NCBI RefSeq assembly: GCF_002283365.1
Contig: NZ_MQWD01000001.1
Coordinates: 2,696,771 to 2,760,770, forward strand
Length of the DNA stretch: 64,000 nucleotides
Reading direction: 5' to 3'
Source: Rubrivirga marina
GTDB taxonomy: Bacteria > Bacteroidota > Rhodothermia > Rhodothermales > Rubricoccaceae
Positions 60,024 through 64,000 of this stretch are shown piece by piece. The notes under the pieces are model-generated. The model did no database searches, was not told where the DNA came from, and saw nothing but the letters and a program-made list of their open reading frames with translations. Made by a program: the position numbers and the translations under genes. The number at the start of each line of letters is the position of its first letter. Positions within the stretch are counted from its first letter, which is position 1.

Positions 60024-60182
60024 CTAAAACAGCGCGTACACGAACGGCGCCAGCGGGCTGCCGCTGACCGACACGACGATCGCGCCGAGCAGGACGAGCA
60101 CGATCACGATCGGCGCCAGCCAGTACTTCTTGCGGACGCGGAGGAACTGCCAGAGCTGGCCGAGGACGCGGAGCTTCGACAT
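60024..60182 (-). CDS. Small DUF5989-like membrane protein
   Basis: 52 residues: MSKLRVLGQLWQFLRVRKK, then one transmembrane helix YWLAPIVIVLVLLGAIVVSV, then SPLAPFVYALF. The FLRxRKKYWLAPI start and the APFxYALF end fit the DUF5989 family of tiny membrane proteins, often beside glycan genes. Function unknown. Start ATG at 60182. Confidence 0.78.
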   Translation of the reverse strand: MSKLRVLGQLWQFLRVRKKYWLAPIVIVLVLLGAIVVSVSGSPLAPFVYALF

Positions 60183-60231
60183 GAGTGCGAGGGGGAGCGT
60201 CAGAAGGTAGCGCCGTCCGGACATCGACCCC

Positions 60232-60255
60232 GCCCGCCTCGGCGCCGAGGCGGGC
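60232..60255. repeat. Perfect 24-bp palindrome between divergent genes
   Basis: GCCCGCCTCGGC followed by its reverse complement GCCGAGGCGGGC, without loop. It lies between the divergent 5' ends of the DUF5989-like gene and the permease, so it cannot be a terminator for either. The same core recurs at 6190, 49052 and 57180. Confidence 0.75.
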
Positions 60256-60274
60256 CGCCCCGCGCGGCGGCTCG

Positions 60275-60282
60275 TAGACTCC
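60275..60282 (+). promoter_or_regulatory. -7-like motif of the permease pair
   Basis: TAGACTCC, 26 nt before the ATG at 60301. Confidence 0.42.
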
Positions 60283-60300
60283 GTAACCCGTCGCCGGCAC

Positions 60301-61560
60301 ATGCGTAGCCGGCCCCTCACCCCCCGACCCGCCGTGCCCGCCGTCCCCACCGAGATTGCCGAAGGCGTCCGGATCGCCCTCTCGGCGCTGTGGGAGCGGA
60401 AGGCCCGCGCGCTCCTCACGACGCTCGGCATCGTCATCGGCATCGTGTCGGTGACGTCGATGTTCACCGTCATCAACGGGATCGAGCGCGAGTTCGACAA
60501 GTCGATGGCGATGATCGGCGACAACGCGCTCTTCATCCAGAAGGAGCCCTGGTTCGCCTTCGACGACTGGTGGAGCTACCGGAACCGGCCCCCGATCACG
60601 GACGACCTCGCGCCGTTCCTCGCCGAGCGGGCCGAGACGATTGCGGCGGCGACGGCCGTGACCGGCGCCGGCACGCGGGCCACGCGCGGCAGCGACGAGC
60701 TCGGCGGCATGTTCGTCGAGGCCGCCACCACCGACTACGTCGACGTCGGCGGGGCAGACCTCGAGGCCGGCCGGTTCTTCACCGAGGCCGAGGACCGCGG
60801 GGCCCGCGCCGTCGCCGTGATCGGGGTCGACCTCGTCGAAGCCCTGTTCCCGGCCGAGGACCCCATCGGCAAGGACATCCGCCTCGGCGGCCATGTGTAC
60901 GAGGTGGTCGGCGTGCTGACCGCGCGGGGCAAGTTCCTGGGGATGCAGTCGACCGACAACCGCGCCATCGTCCCGCTCGAGACGTTCCGTCGCCACTTCT
61001 CGAACGACCCCGACGTGTCGATCAAGGTCCGCGTCAAGGACGGCGTCGACCAGGCCGACGCGATCGACGAGGTGACCGGGCTCACGCGGCTCTGGCGCGG
61101 TCTCGACGCGCTCGAGGACAACGACTTCTCGGTCAACCGCCAGGACCAGTTCCGCGACCTCGTGCAGGGCTTCAAGGTGGCCGTCTACGCCGTCGGCATC
61201 TTCCTCACGGCGCTCTCACTCCTCGTCGGCGGGATCGGCGTGATGAACATCATGTTCGTCAGCGTGAAGGAGCGGACGCGCGAGATCGGGGTGCGGAAGG
61301 CGTTGGGGGCGACGCGGCGGGCCATCTTGTTCCAGTTCCTCGTCGAGGCCGTCATGATCTGCTTCGTCGGCGGCGGCATCGGCGTGGCCCTCGCGGCGCT
61401 CGCGGCCGTCGGGCTGAACCAGGTGTTCACGGCCGAGCTGTCGGGCGGGACCGTCGCCCTCGCCTTCGTGCTCTGCGGCGTGCTCGGCGTCACGTTCGGG
61501 CTCCTCCCGGCGTGGCAGGCCGCCCGCGCCCGCCCCATCGACGCGCTCCGCTATGAATGA
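60301..61560 (+). CDS. MacB-like ABC transporter permease, first of a pair
   Basis: 419 residues. N-terminal helix (LLTTLGIVIGIVSVTSMFTVING) with the LGIxIG mark, a long periplasmic MacB domain (about 65-290), then three C-terminal helices with GGIGVMNIMFVSVKERTREIGVRKALGATRRAI, the FtsX/MacB permease signature. No ATP-binding domain is fused. It overlaps the next permease by 8 bp (ATGAATGA region). The MacA-like and ATPase partners are not in the window. Likely a peptide, lipoprotein or macrolide export permease. Confidence 0.9.
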   Translation: MRSRPLTPRPAVPAVPTEIAEGVRIALSALWERKARALLTTLGIVIGIVSVTSMFTVINGIEREFDKSMAMIGDNALFIQKEPWFAFDDWWSYRNRPPITDDLAPFLAERAETIAAATAVTGAGTRATRGSDELGGMFVEAATTDYVDVGGADLEAGRFFTEAEDRGARAVAVIGVDLVEALFPAEDPIGKDIRLGGHVYEVVGVLTARGKFLGMQSTDNRAIVPLETFRRHFSNDPDVSIKVRVKDGVDQADAIDEVTGLTRLWRGLDALEDNDFSVNRQDQFRDLVQGFKVAVYAVGIFLTALSLLVGGIGVMNIMFVSVKERTREIGVRKALGATRRAILFQFLVEAVMICFVGGGIGVALAALAAVGLNQVFTAELSGGTVALAFVLCGVLGVTFGLLPAWQAARARPIDALRYE

Positions 61561-62770
61561 GACCATCCGCCAGGCGCTCCAGGCCCTCCGGGCGAACCGG
61601 CTCCGGTCGGCGCTCACGCTCGTGGGCATGGCCATCGGCGTGTTCTCCGTCATCGCGTCGGTCACGGCCGTGAAAGTCCTCGACGGGACGATCGCCCAGG
61701 AGCTCGCCGCGCTCGGGACCCAGACGATCGTCGTCACCCGCCTCCCGGCCGACCGCGAGCCGACCGACGAGGAGTGGCGCCGGCCTCAACTGACCTACGA
61801 GGACGCGCTCCGACTCCGCGAGCGCGCGACCCTGCCCGCCTCGGTCAGCGCGTCGGTGGGGACGGGCGGGCGCGAGGTCCGCACTCGGGAGGAGTCGACG
61901 GACCCCAACGTGTCGATCCAGGCGGCGGACGAGGGATGGGCGCAGAACAACGGCTGGGGCATTGAGGAGGGGCGCTTCTTGGACGAGGGCGACGTGCGCG
62001 CGGGCCGGTCGGTCGCCGTCCTCGGGCAGACCGTCGCCGAGAAGCTGTTCGGCGAGCAGACGCCCATCGGGGCCGAGGTCCGCGTCGACGGCCGGCGGTT
62101 CACGGTCGTCGGCGTGCTGGAGCCGAAGAGCGGCGGGTTCAACATCGGCGACTCGAACAACTTCGTGGTCGTCCCCATCACGCGCGGGATTGCGGCGTTC
62201 GGGCTCAGCGACCGCGACGTGTCGATCGACGTCCGCGCGCCGAGCCCCGAGCTCCTGGCGGCGACGCTCGACGAGACGGTCGGCGTGCTCCGGGCCATTC
62301 GTCGCGTGGTGCCCGAGGAGCCCGACAACTTCGGCGTGTTCACGAGCGAGCAGGCCGCCAGCATGCTCGGCGGGTTCATGGACGCGCTCGCCTATGGCGG
62401 CGCCGGGATCGGGCTGATCGCGTTGCTGGCGGCCGGCGTCGGCGTGATGAACATCATGCTCGTGAGCGTGACGGAGCGGACGCGCGAGATCGGCGTGCGG
62501 AAGTCGCTCGGCGCGCGGCGCCGGGACATCCTGCTGCAGTTCCTCGTCGAGGCCGTCGTGCTGTGCCAGATCGGCGGGTTCGTGGGGATCGGGCTCGGCG
62601 TGCTCGGTGGCAACGCCGTCGCGGCGCTCATGACCACGGCGCCGGCCTTTCCGTGGGGGTGGGCGACGATCGCGGTGGTCGGCGTGACGGTCGTGGCGCT
62701 CGTGTTCGGCGTGTACCCGGCCACGAAGGCCGCCCGGCTGCACCCGATCGAGGCGCTGCGGTACGAGTGA
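61553..62770 (+). CDS. MacB-like ABC transporter permease, second of a pair
   Basis: 405 residues, the same plan as the preceding gene: N-terminal helix SALTLVGMAIGVFSVIASVTAVK, a periplasmic domain, and GVGVMNIMLVSVTERTREIGVRKSLGARRRDIL. The two permeases can form a heterodimer with a shared ATPase. Overlap with the first gene is 8 bp. No ATPase gene is adjacent. Confidence 0.9.
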   Translation: MNETIRQALQALRANRLRSALTLVGMAIGVFSVIASVTAVKVLDGTIAQELAALGTQTIVVTRLPADREPTDEEWRRPQLTYEDALRLRERATLPASVSASVGTGGREVRTREESTDPNVSIQAADEGWAQNNGWGIEEGRFLDEGDVRAGRSVAVLGQTVAEKLFGEQTPIGAEVRVDGRRFTVVGVLEPKSGGFNIGDSNNFVVVPITRGIAAFGLSDRDVSIDVRAPSPELLAATLDETVGVLRAIRRVVPEEPDNFGVFTSEQAASMLGGFMDALAYGGAGIGLIALLAAGVGVMNIMLVSVTERTREIGVRKSLGARRRDILLQFLVEAVVLCQIGGFVGIGLGVLGGNAVAALMTTAPAFPWGWATIAVVGVTVVALVFGVYPATKAARLHPIEALRYE

Positions 62771-62808
62771 GCCAGGGATCGGGCGGGTTCGCTGCGCGTG
62801 ACCGCCGG

Positions 62809-62816
62809 TAGCTTCC
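62809..62816 (+). promoter_or_regulatory. -7-like motif of rpiA
   Basis: TAGCTTCC, 35 nt before the GTG at 62844. Confidence 0.45.
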
Positions 62817-62843
62817 CCTCGCACATCCACCCACCCCTCTCCC

Positions 62844-63578
62844 GTGTCTGACTCTCAAGCCGACGCCAAGCGCGCCGTCGGCCACGCCGCCGCTGCCCTC
62901 GTCGAGGACGGGATGACGCTCGGCCTCGGCACCGGTTCGACCACCGCGTTCGCCATCGAGGCCATCGGGCGCCGCGTCCGCGACGAGGGGCTCGACGTCC
63001 GCGGCGTGCCCACGTCCTACGCGGCCGAGCGGCTGGCCCGCGAGTCCGGCGTTCCCGTCGTCACGCTCGACGAGATCGGCCTCGACACCCTCCCCACCTC
63101 GCGGTCGCCGCTCGACCTCGCGCTCGACGGGGCCGACGAGGTCGGGCCCGCGCTCGGCCTCATCAAGGGGCGCGGCGCGGCGCACGTCCGCGAAAAGGTC
63201 GTCGCCTCCCTCGCGGCCCGGTTCGTCGTCCTCGTCGACGCCTCGAAGGAGGTCGAGCGGCTGGGGACGCAGGCGCCGGTGCCGGTCGAGGTGCTGCCGT
63301 TCGCGGAGCCGGCCGTCGCCCGCGCGCTCCGCGGCCTCGGCGCCGAGGCCACGCTCCGGATGGGCGAGAAGAAAGACGGGCCCGTCGTCACCGACCAGGG
63401 GCTCTGGGTCCTCGACGCCCGCTTCGACGGGATCGACGACCCCGCCGGCCTCGACGTGGCCATCGACGGGATCCCCGGCGTCCTCGGCCACGGGTTGTTC
63501 GTCGGTCTCGCGACCGACGTTCTCGTCGGCGGCGGGGAGCAGGTCCGCCACGTCGTCCAGCCCCGCGAGCGCGGCTGA
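62844..63578 (+). CDS. rpiA: Ribose-5-phosphate isomerase A
   Basis: 244 residues from GTG at 62844. RpiA interconverts ribose-5-phosphate and ribulose-5-phosphate in the pentose phosphate pathway. GLGTGSTTAFAIEAIG (phosphate loop), DLALDGADEVGP (active Asp) and IKGRGAAHVREK are present. The last motif is usually KGGGGALLREK; here one Gly is Arg and LL is HV, but the catalytic Glu and Lys remain. Confidence 0.92.
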   Translation: MSDSQADAKRAVGHAAAALVEDGMTLGLGTGSTTAFAIEAIGRRVRDEGLDVRGVPTSYAAERLARESGVPVVTLDEIGLDTLPTSRSPLDLALDGADEVGPALGLIKGRGAAHVREKVVASLAARFVVLVDASKEVERLGTQAPVPVEVLPFAEPAVARALRGLGAEATLRMGEKKDGPVVTDQGLWVLDARFDGIDDPAGLDVAIDGIPGVLGHGLFVGLATDVLVGGGEQVRHVVQPRERG

Positions 63579-63588
63579 CAAACGAAAG

Positions 63589-63619
63589 CCGCCCCGGCGA
63601 CAGCGTCACCGAGGCGGCC
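63589..63619. terminator. Weak hairpin after rpiA
   Basis: Imperfect stem with outer arms GCCGCC and GGCGGC between the rpiA stop and the convergent TonB-family stop. It could end both transcripts. No T run. Confidence 0.35.
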
Positions 63620-63645
63620 AGGGTCGGACCGTCAGGCCGTCCGGC

Positions 63646-64000
63646 CTAGCGGAGGCGGAAGGTGACGGGGACGGCGAACCGGACCTTCACGGGGCGCCCG
63701 CGCTGCTGGCCCGGCGTGAACTGGCTCTCGCGGACGGCCTTGAGCGCGGCCTCCGACAGGAGCTCGTTCGGGGACCGGAGGACGACGGGGTCGACGACGT
63801 TCCCCCGCTCGTCGACGACGAACTGGACGACGACCTGGCCCTCGATCCCGGCCCGGCGGGCGAACTCGGGGTACTCGACGCGGCTCTGGAGGCCCGGGAG
63901 CCCGCCGATCAACTCCGGCTGGACCTCCGCGACCTCGAAGATCTCGGGCTCCGTCGGCTCGGGCTCCGGCGGCGGCGGCGGCGGCGGCGGGGCGTTCGGG
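63646..64000 (-). CDS. TonB-family protein, 5' end beyond the window
   Basis: Partial, the last 118 residues. A Pro/Glu linker (PPPPPPPEPEPTEPEIFEV) leads into the TonB C-terminal domain: QSRVEYPEFARRAGIEGQVVVQFVVDERGNV, SEAALKAVRESQFTPGQQRGRPVKVRFAVPVTFRL. This class spans the periplasm and transmits ExbB/ExbD energy. The start lies outside the window. It is the only TonB-like gene seen, far from exbB/exbD. Confidence 0.9.
   Translation of the reverse strand, partial: PNAPPPPPPPPEPEPTEPEIFEVAEVQPELIGGLPGLQSRVEYPEFARRAGIEGQVVVQFVVDERGNVVDPVVLRSPNELLSEAALKAVRESQFTPGQQRGRPVKVRFAVPVTFRLR

Overview
The window is about 64 kb of very GC-rich bacterial chromosome, densely coded with no gene-free stretch over 300 bases. 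It carries a SusC/SusD pair, a Bacteroidota-style promoter element (TAnnTTTG ahead of rplU), start codons with pyrimidine-rich leaders instead of Shine-Dalgarno sites, SPOR/HU and ExbB/ExbD envelope genes and many lipoproteins. Together these suggest a high-GC marine member of the Rhodothermota/Bacteroidota side, Rubrivirga- or Rubricoccus-like; that placement is inference. No rRNA, tRNA or CRISPR array was recognised.

Layout. 0.2-4.5 kb: a large secreted curlin-repeat protein, a tiny membrane protein and an unrecognised two-gene unit. 4.6-18.5 kb: yifB/comM, then a five-gene envelope operon (TPR protein, outer-membrane barrel, HU/SPOR protein, ExbB, ExbD), a PfkB-type kinase and two acidic membrane-anchored proteins. 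18.6-24.3 kb: two haem c lipoproteins (seven-haem TPR protein and one-haem EF-hand protein), folB-folK, a DinB-like protein and a deoxynucleoside kinase. 24.3-27.9 kb: an accessory island bounded by a 41-bp inverted repeat, holding an IS1595-type transposase and small unknown genes, one of them Cas2/SinR-like. 27.9-32 kb: ccmB, a degenerate ADP-ribosylglycohydrolase, a degenerate EAL protein, murB and a compact MGMT. 32-37.5 kb: SusC, SusD and a plug-only TonB-receptor relative. 37.5-50.3 kb: mostly housekeeping (add-lipoprotein-aroA, tatA, sucD, engB, rhomboid, HAD phosphatase, rplU-rpmA, nadD, a family 3 glycosidase, phhA, acylphosphatase, prmC). 50.3-57.1 kb: a sulfate uptake operon (porin, cysP, cysT, cysW, cysA) facing a sigma-54 activator across a strong -24/-12 promoter. 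57.3-64 kb: UvrD-like helicase, GNAT, DUF5989-like protein, two MacB-like permeases, rpiA and the end of a TonB-family gene running off the window.

The genes form several working units. The envelope operon probably ties a proton-driven ExbB/ExbD motor to an outer-membrane partner and periplasmic TPR and SPOR proteins. The sulfate operon adds its own outer-membrane porin to a complete ABC importer and is likely switched by the neighbouring sigma-54 activator. SusC/SusD imports an unknown glycan or peptide. The cytochrome lipoproteins and ccmB point to exported haem c.

Three patterns recur between genes: a TAnnYTYC promoter-like motif about 25-40 nt before many starts, pyrimidine-rich leaders, and a palindrome family with core CCTCGGCG/CGCCGAGG. 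The most unusual part is the inverted-repeat island at 24.3-27.9 kb.
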